A stretch of DNA of 64,000 bases from Phaenicophaeus curvirostris (taxonomy: Eukaryota > Chordata > Aves > Cuculiformes > Cuculidae): NCBI RefSeq assembly GCF_032191515.1, contig NC_091416.1:7264001-7328000 (forward strand), in the 5' to 3' direction. Made by a program: the position numbers and the translations under genes. Every line of letters begins with the position of its first letter. Within the stretch, counting starts at the first letter, position 1. The notes beneath the pieces were generated by a model. That model was not told where the DNA came from. It saw nothing but the letters and a program-made list of their open reading frames with translations, and searched no databases. Shown in pieces: positions 54,723 through 64,000 of the stretch.

Positions 54723-57198
54723 TGACGGGTCCTTGGGTCCAGATACCCCTTTCTCTGGGGTGGTTTTATAATTTTCTAGCAAGGCTTTCTCTGTACAGAT
54801 CACAGCATGCTTGACGAAACATGTGCATGCAGTTCATTTCTGATGAGCCTCAGGAAAATAGGCTTGGACAGCAAAAAGGGGAAGAAGGAGACTTATGAAC
54901 AAACATCTTGTTGTCACAGTCCTATTAACTTCCTCTCAGTCTAATCCTGTCCTTAACTGACTTAATTCTGATTATATTCCTGATATGCCTGTATCAGCAG
55001 GGGTGGGGTAGGAGGTCGCGCTGAGCGATGTAGAGGAAAAGAGAGGAGCAGCGAGTCACACACACTCATGTGCATGCTCTTTGAAACAGCAAACAGAAAG
55101 AAAAAGAAGTCAAAACTTCCCAGAAAGGCTAAAATGAAAAAGAAACCTCCACCAAAACAAATTGCAAGCTACTCTTTTAATAATTAAGAGGCTTCAAACT
55201 GCCCATTTAATGCAGATGAAAATACCATCTGCAGGTAACAGGGGGGTGAAGCTTGACATCTAATCAACCATCCCCTTGGTAAAGCAACTTCACCTGTCTG
55301 TCTGCAATCAGTGGCGGAGCAGAGGCTGCGCTGCCTTCAAGTGGCTCTCGGTGAGGGTTCGGTAATTGTCTCGGCAGAAAGTAAGAGTTCCCCCTAGTGC
55401 AGAGCGATAAATCAGGGATAATAATAACTCTTTCCAAACTAATCCTCAGGCAGAAACAAAATCCAGCGGAGAAGGTGGTACGGAAACAAAACTTGGCACC
55501 TGGATCTGAGGGTTAGGTAGGTCTAAATATATTTACTGTGCCTCTGCTGTTGCTAAAATATATCGTTACTACGAGTACGCAACTCTACAGCTTTAGATTT
55601 CTTTTTAATCTGTTTATTTCCTGTCTTCTCCTTGTGCAGTGATGCTTCTTCCACCATCATCCCGAGTCCTGGGACCCCTGGTAAAGCTGTATGCAAAGAG
55701 GATGGGGACACCTTAGGGCTGGCACGGGGGACTGTGAGCTCCTTCTGCAAAGAGGAGGCTCCACACGGCCCACTTCAAGGTCCTTAAACCTCAGTTTCTT
55801 TCCCAGCAGGTCTGGGCTTAGGATCAAAGACCTCAGGATGGGTTTGAGGATGTCTTAATACTGCAGCCAAGAGGCGACAGTGATGCCAGCCCAGGGGTGA
55901 CATGGGCTGAGCTGCGAGATGCCATGAGATGCTATGAGATCAGAGATTTGCAAATACAAATGCAGAGTTGCAAAAGATCTTTTACCCCAAGCTCTTGGGG
56001 ACCAACCCTTCCCCAATGGCACCGTGAAGATGCAATGGGTCCCATTGGACCTTTGGGTCCCATGTTCCATCCACTCATATTTCCACTTGCTGTTTCCATC
56101 CACTGGAAGCAAAACCCCTGCAAACCCTCCCTGTGGATCAGCAAAATATGGAGAAACACCCAACACCTGCATGAGGGGAAAGTCAGAAAGTGTGAAAAAA
56201 GATCACCCAGCTACATTTTTTTTTTATTTATTTACTCATTTATTCCCTTACTGGTTCTGTTTTTCTCATCTTTTTGCAAAAAATAAAAGGTGCTTGTAGG
56301 GTTATTTCAATGTTTTGAACCGACTCTATTTACTCAGGAGCTGATAGGATTGATTTACAGCAACATGATGAATTCAGAGAGGGGAAAAAAGATACCAGAG
56401 AAGAGAAGTAGTGTTTGATTTCAGGGCTGGTTTTGTGGTGATTGCTGATGCCAGGAGAAACATCAGGCTGTGGCCATCTGGAAATGAGGGGTTTGGAACT
56501 GATTCACTGAATCTGGGATAAGGAGTGAGGGCATCTCACTATCCAAGAGACTTTCTGAGACAGCCTTGGGGGAAAATAATCAAGTTTCAGTGTTTTACAG
56601 ATTTCCTTTGAGGTGATGGGGAAATCTTTTCTCTGATATTTTTCTTTTTTATGGTTTTCACTTTAAGAAGAAACGGAGTAAGGGAAAAAAACATAAGTGA
56701 ACTGAGCTTTTATTGAAAAAGGAATAATAATCGAAGGAAAATTCAAGCATTCAATTAAAAAGTTGATTATTTAATATAGTAAAAATGTTGCAAACAATCC
56801 TAAACTACAATATTTGGGGCTAGGTTGGTTTCCAGAGAACATGTAGGGCATTTGGGGGGGAACTAAATCTGCTTGGGATCTCTAGACCTCAAATTCCCCA
56901 TCTGATCTCTCAGGTTAAACCTTCTAGTATAAAACCAAAATGCCAGATACGGATATCTCTACAATAGCTAACGTGATCCCGGTCCTGCATGATGTCCTCA
57001 GACCTGCTCCAATTTGGAAAAACCCCACAGCTTTAAACCCTGTCTTCTTGGAAATATGTTATGATTTGCTAGTTTGTGACCTTTAGGAAAGGAAAGTGAA
57101 AGGGAAAACACTGCTGTTCTGAGCAAGGCAAATTGGTGCCCATGAAACAGTGCAGGGTGCTGGCTTTGCTGCTGCTCTTATGGAGTCGCTGGAGAATC
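54723..57198. other. unique non-coding DNA
   Basis: No gene was recognised. A-rich and T-rich tracts occur (55085-55150, 56215-56240, 56640-56790). Overlapping frames of 105-129 codons at 55855-56299 on both strands have no family features. Confidence 0.45.
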
Positions 57199-57716
57199 CT
57201 AGAATCATGGAATGTTTTGGGTCAGAAGGGACCTCAATGCCCATCCAGTTCCACCCCTGCCATGGACAGGGACACCTCCCACTGGATCAGGGGCTCCAAG
57301 CCCCATCCAACCTGGCCTTGAACCCCTCCAGGGATGGGGCAGCCACCACTGCTCTGGGCCAGAGCCTCATCTCGCATCTCAACAGTCTCCCTGTTTCCTC
57401 AACTCAAAATGAATCCTCCACACATCTTACAGCATTATCCAAATGTTTCTATATATTCTCAGTCCCTCCTCTTTCAGCTCAAAACCAGTCCCCCTCATCC
57501 TCTCCCTGGACTCCCTGACCAAGAGCCCCTCCCCAGCTTCCCTGGAGCCCCTTTCAGCACTGGAAGCTGCTCTAAGGTTTCCCCGCAGCCTCCTCTCCTC
57601 TAAGCTGAACAACCCCAACTCTCTCAGCCTGTCCTTGTATGGCAGGTGCTCCAGCTCTCAGATCATCTCCATGACCTCCTCTGGACTCGCTCCAACAGCT
57701 CCATGTCCCTCTTTCC
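57199..57716 (-). mobile_element. CR1 LINE fragment, group A, with rearranged middle
   Basis: The reverse copy starts CTAGAATCATGGAATGTTTT. Between 57359 and 57465 the normal stretch is replaced by about 105 bases. These look like two worn copies of the same CR1 piece: TCTCCCTGTTTCCTCAACTC near 57387 and TCCCTCCTCTTTCAGCTCAA near 57463. The minus strand carries GLFSLEERRLRGNLRAASS and GSREAGEGLLVRESRERM (57427-57618). Confidence 0.93.
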
Positions 57717-58250
57717 TGTGGAGGTTTACTTGGATCCCCAAGACCACAAAACTCCTCAGATTTCCCTGAATTTCTGTATCAATCATTATTCATCTGCAAT
57801 ATCCCAAAGGAAAACCTCAAACTTTATTGTCATGCGTTTTTTCTCCAATTTTTCATTCTTCTGTTGAAAAAAAAAAAGAGAGAGAAAAAAAGCAATATTT
57901 TCTTTTTGGAGATGGTGCATTAAACGGGATGTGGCAGAGATATTGCTTGTGCCATCATGTCTTCTCTGCTGTGGCCATGCAATCCAACTGCACTACAGCA
58001 TCAGAACATGATTCTCAAAGCACAAAGCACAGGATGTTTCAGGAGACCATGAACCAAGCCGGACATGCCAGAGCAAATGAGCAATTTGCAAACAGCCGGG
58101 AGGTTGAAATTTGTTGGCTGCAAATGTACAAAACACGCGAGTCGCACAGACAGGGTGATTCAAGAGAAGATCATGTGAGTCACCTGGGCAACACTTGCCA
58201 CTTGTTGGAAATGAAGCCAATGGAGTTGGAATAGTTTATAAGGGAAAAAA
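57717..58250. other. unique non-coding DNA
   Basis: No gene was recognised. A 135-codon frame (57827-58234) begins in an A-rich tract and has no recognisable domain. Confidence 0.4.
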
Positions 58251-58427
58251 CTGGCCCAGGATGCCCACAGCAGTGGTGTCTGCCCCGTCCCTGGAGGGGT
58301 TCAAGGCCAGGTTGGATGGGGCTTGGAGCCCCTGATCCAGTGGGAGGTGTCCCTGCCCATGGCAGGGGGTGGAACTGGATGGGCTTTGAGGACCCTTCCG
58401 ACTCAAACCATTCTATGATTCTATGAT
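58251..58427 (+). mobile_element. short CR1 3' end, group A
   Basis: The forward tail runs from CTGGCCCAGGATGCCCACAG to the terminal ATTCTATGATTCTATGA at 58411-58427. It is intact at the 3' end with low divergence. Confidence 0.95.
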
Positions 58428-59370
58428 AAAACTAAGTTTAATGCTGCACCAGGCACTTTCTGCTGGCCAGGGTATGAAGAGGGAACAGAAATGCAAGTGC
58501 TGCAGAGTATGTGGGTCCATGCAAGGACTGGGAAGTGTTGGGGTGCAAGGAAAGGGGTGTGGAGCAGAGCACAGAAAGGTAGTGGATTTTAACACAGAGC
58601 AGCAGAGCAACCTCCTACTCAAAAGCAGGAGGGACTTATATGCCACTTATCTGCACTCTGTTTGAGGGCTCCTTCAGCAGACAAGATTAGGACAAGCCAT
58701 TTGGGGTGAACAACCAAAGCCCCGGGCTGGAGGTGCCTAACCCCAGCTCCATGAATTCTCCCAACTATACATTTGCGTTTGAACATACGAGTGTGCTTGT
58801 CCAATACGGACGTGCTCCTGTGCTCATCCAAGCCGCATTCCCCTGCTTAGACCTTTTTTTCTTTTAATGAGCCTTGGAATTTGAAAGAGGCTCCTCTCTC
58901 GGCAAGGGACTCGCTGGCAGAGACAAAGAACAAAATGATCAAACCCAGAGATTCCTGCCTCTTGTCTTCTCCACCCGGCCTCTTTTGCAGCCCCGTGGAG
59001 GAACCTTGCTTTTAAACAAAAGCTAAACACTGTCAGTGGGAGAGCAAAGCAGGATCTCTCTGAAATGCAAATGCATTTTTGAGAGCAGCCAGCTTTGAAA
59101 ACTGGGATCCTGCTGACTCATGTTTAGGAATTGGGGGAGAGAACCTGCTCCTGCTCCCTGTTCATTGCCCTCTCTTCTTCAGCACGGCTTCCTCCTGGTG
59201 ATGCATAGATCACCACAATAAAGGCCAAGTGGACTACACGGATGAAATAAAGTCTGAAATAAACTCAGTATTTGCCTTGCAAAGCTGTCGGCTGACCTTC
59301 CAACCAAGCATGGTCAGTGTGATGCCGGCACCATGGGTTTAAGCCTCTACATGAGGTGGATTTAGGAGGG
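58428..59370. other. unique non-coding DNA
   Basis: Nothing recognisable was seen. Confidence 0.45.
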
Positions 59371-59880
59371 CAGCTCCTTGAATCCTGTGTTCAGTTCTGG
59401 GCCCCTCCCCACAAGAAGGATGTTGAGGCTCTGGAGCGAGTCCAGAGAAGAGCAACAAAGCTGGTGAGGGGGCTGGAGAACAGGCCTTATGAGGAACGGC
59501 TGAGAGAGCTGGGGGTGTTTAGCCTGGAGAAGAGGAGGCTGAGGGGAGACCTCATTGCTCTCTCCAACTCCCTGAAAGGAGGTTGTGGAGAGGAGGGAGC
59601 TGGGCTCTTCTCCCAAGTGCCAGGGGACAGGACGAGAGGGAATGGCCTCAAGCTCCATTAGGGGAGTTTCAGGCTGGACATTAAGAAAAAATATTTCACG
59701 GAAAGGGTCATTGGGCACTGGCAGAGGCTGCCCAGGGAGGTGGTTGAGTCACCTTCCCTGGAGGGGTTTAAGGGACAGGTGGATGAGGTGCTGAGGGACA
59801 TGGTTTAGTGATTGATGGGAATGGTTGGACTCGATGATCCAGTGGGTCTTTTTCAACCTGGTGATTCTATGATTCTATGA
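59371..59880 (+). mobile_element. CR1 LINE fragment, group B, ORF2 tail with one nonsense codon
   Basis: The forward copy reads in one frame from LLESCVQFWAPPHKKDVEAL through ERVQRRATKLVRGLENRPYE, ERLRELGVFSLEKRRLRGDL and GDRTRGNGLKLH. A TAG at 59659-59661 then stands where other copies have CAG or CGG. The same frame continues as FRLDIKKKYFTERVIGHW and RLPREVVESPSLEGFK to the natural stop at 59806-59808. The 3' untranslated region is 72 bases (59809-59880) and ends in two perfect octamers. It is among the best preserved copies here. Confidence 0.97.
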
Positions 59881-60538
59881 AATGCCTTTCCTCCCCATTT
59901 CCACCTGCAGCAGCTTCATTTTCCCCCTCCATTTGCTCCTTCTGGCTGTTTCCCAGCTCTGAATCCTATCAGTTCATTTTGGGTGTGTTAGGGTTGAGTG
60001 CTGAGATCCAAGGATTGTTTGCAGCTCTGGGGTCTCATCCCAGTTCCACTTAACAGCAGATCCTGCACAGGGCTGAAGGAGCAGGACCCCGGACTGTGTT
60101 TTGACAGCAAGATAAAGGATGAGAGCAGGAAGGAAGAAGGAGGGAGAAGAACAAGGAGAAGGCTTGGATCCCTTTCCATAGAACAACGAATTTCTCCATC
60201 ACGTGGTGGTAAGGACAAGCATGTGAGGTTGACACGGGGATGCTGCAAAGCCACTGAGCTTGCAAGAGGCAGAAGCCAAACAACTGCATTTCTTTTTGCT
60301 TTTAAATCTCCCTTATTATTTTCAAGAGCTCACTGTCAAACTAGGCTGATTTCCCAAGACATTTCCAGCCCCGCACTCATCCTTTGAGGGGGCAGGAGGG
60401 TCCATATCGAACTGTGTCACTGTGACCTGACACATCTGCAAATATCTGCAAATGGTCTGCCTGTTCCTGCATGTGCACATGAGCCTGAAAAACTAAAATT
60501 GTGGGTCCGTATTCTGCTTCCTTCCTTGGCAGCATTGA
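59881..60538. other. unique non-coding DNA
   Basis: No gene was recognised. A purine-rich run lies at 60115-60165. TCTGCAAATATCTGCAAAT at 60434-60452 is a small direct repeat. Confidence 0.4.
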
Positions 60539-61181
60539 TCATAGAATCATAGAATGGTTTGGGGTGGAAGGGATCATGAAGGTCTTCCAATCCAACATCC
60601 CTGCAGTGAGCAAGGACATCTTCAACCAGATCAGGTTGCTCAGAGCTCCATTTAACCTCACCTTGAAAGTTTCCAGAGATGGGGCAGCCACCACCTCTCT
60701 GGGTAACCTCTGCTAGTGCCTCACCACCTTCAGCAAAAAACCCTTCTTCCTAATATCTAATCCAAACTTCTCCTCTTTTAGTTTAAAACCATCACCCCTT
60801 GTCTTATTGCTACAGGCCTTGCTAAAAAGTTTTTCCCCACCTTTCTTATAAGCCCCCTTTGAGTACTGAAAGGCCGTGATAAGGTGTCCTTGCTGTTTTC
60901 TCTTCTCAAAGATGAACAAGCCCAACTCTCTCAGCCTCCCTTCATAGGAGAGGTGTTCCAAGACTTTGATCATTTTGGTGGCCTCCACTGGACTCACTCC
61001 AACAGGTCCCTATCTTTCCTCTGCTGAGGACTCCAGAACTGAATGCAGGGCTCCAGGTGGGGTCTTACCAGAGCAGAGTAGGGGGGCAGAACCCCCTTGC
61101 CTGCTGGCAATGCAGTCCAGGACATAGTTGGCTTTCACCCATTGTTGGCTCATGTTGAGCTTCTCATTCACTAGCTTGTCC
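60539..61181 (-). mobile_element. CR1 LINE fragment, older subfamily, long
   Basis: The reverse copy starts TCATAGAATCATAGAATGG and extends about 640 bases to the antisense of the region upstream of AKKANxxxG (CATTGTTGGCTCATGTTGAG near 61140). The minus-strand frame 60713-60997 keeps MIKVLEHLSYEGRLRELGLF, FEKRKQQGHLITAFQYSKGA and GDGFKLKEEKFGLDIRKKGF. More A/T substitutions than group A copies suggest greater age. Confidence 0.95.
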
Positions 61182-62568
61182 ATCTTCTTTTATTAATATA
61201 AGCCCATCAATGCCTGCAGAATATCTCTAACACGATGCAAAAGTCTCTTTCCCTGAGTGATGAGGAGCTGGCAACAAAGTCGTACAAAGCCATGAGCTCC
61301 TGACACCTCCCACAGACACTGCTCAGACTCACATGGGACCCAAATTAGCATCATCGGTGAGCGATCCCCATCTCCACCCAGACCCTGGCTTAGTACCCTG
61401 GAATCCGAGCTGCTCATAGGTGGGGTATCTGATATCAAAACACGTAATAATAAGGAGAGCAGGAGTGGAAATACCATGGCTTGCGGCGATGTCAGGCTCC
61501 AGGGGTGTAATGGAAAGTCAGACTTTTTTTTTTTCTAATGTGCTTCTGCTCTAATAACCACTTTTTTTTTTTTTTTCTCCCCCTTTCATCGCTTTTCATC
61601 CGGAAACACTGGTGTGCTGCACCAGCAGCAGCTGATCAAGACTTCACACATCTTGCTCATTATCCCTCGCTCCACACCAGGGGAAACAAGAAGGATTTAT
61701 AGCACCCAATTGTGTACAAGTGTTGCCCAGAGTGAAATACCCGGCTGTGTCTGCTCTAGGAAAGCCACAGCTGTGCTGAGTCTAAGGCTGGGAGCCGAGA
61801 GACTTTATAGGGATAGATAAAATCTTTTATTAGGCCAACTGATCTAGCTGGAAGCAGCAGACAGGTTTTAGGTGTGCAGACCCATCTTTGGGTCTCTGGT
61901 TTTCTGCAGACAGCTTCAGAGCTTCTGCAACACTGTCCCCAGCCTGTCTTTATCTCCATAAAACCTCAAGGGTGCAGGAGATGAATGAACAACAGCAGCA
62001 TGGCCTCCTTGAAAACCCCTAAAGCTCCAGCACTGACCAACACCAAAATCCTGCCTAAACCCTTCTTCTTCTGCGTCTCTGGCACACCAAAAAATCTCCA
62101 TTGTGTGGCTTTTGCTGCTTTCCCCTGACCCACAACCCATTTTCCCCTGCTGTATCTCTTGCTATGGAAACCCACCTTGCAGAAAATAAAGCAGAAGGCA
62201 GATTACAGAGGTAGAATTCAGTTTAGGTACCGGAGCCGCAGGCAATGCCAGCAATGGACAGATAGTGAGGGGGGAAATTAGAGCAAAGCATGGGAGCATG
62301 CAGGCTCATGGGATCACATACAGGCCAGGACCAGCACTTCTGGAGGTGAGACCCACAGGTGCACAATCTTGTGTCCTCACAGGTGTTTCAGTGAAGACAA
62401 ATGTCTGAAACAGAGATGCAGAAGGCTAAAATCATCATCTTGAGTCCTCGCTACCACCACCAGCAGCACTTCCATGCATTTTTGCATCCATCCTTTCCAT
62501 CCATGACAATTGGCAGCTAGAGACCTCAAACCCTGTCCCAAATGTACCCCTGCGGTGGGCATGGGAGC
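61182..62568. other. mostly unique non-coding DNA
   Basis: No gene was recognised. Two poly-T tracts lie at 61525-61535 and 61563-61577. A possible old interspersed repeat is at 61810-61925 (separate entry). Confidence 0.4.
61810..61925 (-). mobile_element. possible ancient amniote interspersed repeat
   Basis: AAAATCTTTTATTAGGCCAA followed by CTAGCTGGAAGCAGCAGACA and CAGACCCATCTTTGGGTCTC resembles, from memory, a widespread reptile repeat reading TTTATTAGACCAACT...AGACCCTTCTTTAGGTCT. The family name is not known to me and the match may be imperfect. Confidence 0.35.
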
Positions 62569-62982
62569 TGCTGGAGCACCTTCTGTATGAGGACAGGCTG
62601 AGAGAGTTGGGGTTGTTCAGTCTGGAGAAGAGAAGGTGGCAGTGAGAACTTAGAGCAGCTTCCAGTGCTGAAAGGGGCTCCAGGAAATCTGGGGAGGGGC
62701 TGTTGACTAGGAGGTGCAGGAATAGAATGAGGGAGAACAGTTTTTAGCTGCAAGAGGGGAGATTCAGGTGAGATCTTAGGAAAAAATGTTTTGCTGTGAG
62801 GGTGGGGAGGCCCTGGTCCAGGCTGCCCAGAGCAGTGGTGGCTGCCCCATCCCTGGAGGGGTTCAAGGCCAGGTTGGATGGGGCTTGGAGCCCCTGATCC
62901 AGTGGGAAGTGTCCCTGCCCATGGCAGGGGTGGGACTGGATGGGCTTTGAGGCCCCTTCCAAGCCAAACAGGATTCTATAAT
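62569..62982 (+). mobile_element. CR1 LINE fragment, group A
   Basis: The forward copy starts GCTGCTGGAGCACCTTCTG (the LEHL segment) and continues DRLRELGLFSLEKRRWQ through the group A tail to a degraded terminal repeat, GGATTCTATAATCC. The last octamer is damaged. Confidence 0.94.
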
Positions 62983-63665
62983 CCACTGGCAACTGTGTCC
63001 CAGCCAGAGCATCAGAAACAAAGCACAAGTTACCCTGCATGGTTCAGCCTTTCTCTTCTCTCCTTGTCTAGTATATTAATTCCACTGAGGAGCAGCCCCT
63101 TTCCCCTGCAGTTATTTAAGATAGCATAAGGCACATCAGTAACATTTCTCTTTTTTTTTGAAAAATAATAATACGGGTTGATCCTTCTGGCAATTTATAG
63201 CAATTGTAGTAACCTGATAATCATTTCTAGCAATTAAGCACAATACTAATTCACTCATTTACTGAGTAATGTCTTGCCTTTATTTATGGGGGCTGTGCCA
63301 GAGTATAAATATCTTATTCACTTTGTTATGTAGTGAAAATTTACTAAGTAGCTTTTTTTATAAAATGTTTATTCATTTTCAGCTATTCTTAGCAATCACG
63401 TGTGAATAAGGAGTAATTGCTTTACTTGGGGGTGGTAATTAGAAAGTACTAAGTCATTGTTTTCTTCTTGCAAGTGGATGGTTTGTTTAAGTGTGCATCT
63501 GCTCTCCCAGCATTAATTCAACCTGCCAGTCCCTCATCCTTTTCCGAAGCACCCGGGGCCGCATCCTGCTCCCGCTGAAGAGGAGGTTTTCAGGGCTGAG
63601 GAGCTGAATCAGCTGTGGGGTGACACAAAGCATGGTTCAAGGTGTCCAAGCGGGTGTTGAATTGC
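62983..63665. other. unique AT-rich non-coding DNA
   Basis: No gene was seen. 63130-63480 is the strongest texture-based candidate for conserved non-coding DNA in the window. Confidence 0.45.
63130..63480. other. candidate conserved non-coding element
   Basis: A repeat-free AT-rich block of about 350 bases has the phrase AGCAATT recurring (63200, 63230) and many TAAT/ATTA and forkhead-like cores (CTGATAATCATT, ACTAATTCACTC, GAGTAATTGC, GGTAATTAG, AATGTTTATTC). Function and conservation are inferred. Confidence 0.3.
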
Positions 63666-63863
63666 TCATAGAATCCCAAGGTTGGAAAAGACCTTTGAGA
63701 TCATCAAGCCCAACCGCACCTGTCCACTACTAAATCATATCCCTAAGCACTTCATCCACCTGTCTTCTAAACACCTCCCGGGATGGGGACTCCACCACCT
63801 CCCTGGGCATCTGTTACAGTGCTTGAGAACCCCTTCAGTGAAGAAATTTTTCCTTGATTCATC
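63666..63863 (-). mobile_element. CR1 LINE fragment, 3' end
   Basis: The reverse tail starts TCATAGAATCCCAAGGTTGG, then ACCTTTGAGATCATCAAGCC, GGGACTCCACCACCTCCCTG and GAAGAAATTTTTCCTTGA. It is closest to the copy at 16186-16690. Confidence 0.94.
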
Positions 63864-64000
63864 TCGTTGAGAAGCCCTTGGCGGCTTTGCTGTAGGAGCA
63901 GAGCGGATCCATCAGCATGCACGGCAGGATTTGCATCTGCTAATCAGAGCCGGATCCAGGGAAGCAACTTTCAATAAAAGAATCCCATTACAAAGCAACC
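63864..64000. other. unique DNA to the window end, with an octamer motif
   Basis: ATTTGCAT at 63929-63936 is followed by CTAATCAGAG. A single octamer is a weak regulatory hint. Confidence 0.25.

Overview
This window looks like non-coding avian nuclear DNA, either intergenic or deep intronic. The evidence is about 32 fragments of CR1 (chicken repeat 1) LINE retrotransposons. They are recognisable by the ATTCTATGATTCTATGA-type 3' terminal repeat and by the degraded C-terminus of the CR1 ORF2 reverse transcriptase (motifs such as LERVQRRAT, EERLRELG, FSLEKRRLRGDL, RLPREVVESPSLE). By my boundaries these fragments total about 12 kb, or 19% of the window. That is dense for a bird and would fit a lineage with much CR1 activity, but I cannot name the species. 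I recognise no host protein-coding exon, tRNA, rRNA, CRISPR array or prokaryotic-type operon. All open frames of 60-238 codons that I examined are CR1 sequence in sense or antisense, simple repeats, or unsupported chance frames.

Layout. 1-11 kb has three CR1 copies, a 117-bp foldback (MITE-like) element at 2332-2448, a possible MIR-like SINE remnant near 3784, and a long diverged GATATG hexanucleotide satellite at 7417-7925 that leaves an open Met-Asp-rich frame. 11-25 kb carries CR1 copies of several subfamilies (including the longest ORF2 tail on the minus strand, 19455-20218), an ancient CR1/L3-like LINE fragment at 21511-21750 and a CCCAT pentanucleotide tract at 22681-22826. 25-42 kb has long unique stretches, a perfect palindromic octamer site (26658-26674), a palindrome cluster at the broken end of a CR1 (29911-29970), a second ancient LINE fragment (30130-30405), and at 41963-42240 a 16-bp minisatellite whose units are ordered in a 48-bp higher-order repeat. 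42-64 kb holds a third ancient LINE fragment with reverse-transcriptase core remnants (45455-46150), a CR1 flanked by an apparent diverged duplication of about 65-70 bp (49071-49854), a fourth ancient LINE fragment (53160-53455), more CR1 copies, and AT-rich stretches that read like conserved non-coding DNA (notably 63130-63480).

All LINE copies are 5'-truncated or broken and none could be autonomous. Two main young CR1 groups are visible. Group A has the motif read on the minus-oriented copies as CCATGGGCAGGGACACCTCC. Group B has CTCAGCACCTCGTCCACC. A third, older group (13587-14102 and 40140-40656) has a distinct tail. About 20 fragments lie in minus and 12 in plus orientation. Conserved-element calls are inference only, because I had no alignment. 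I found no convincing new biological system. The structured repeats (the 48-bp higher-order minisatellite, the foldback element, the STAT-like palindrome cluster and the flanked CR1) are the most rewarding things to check.
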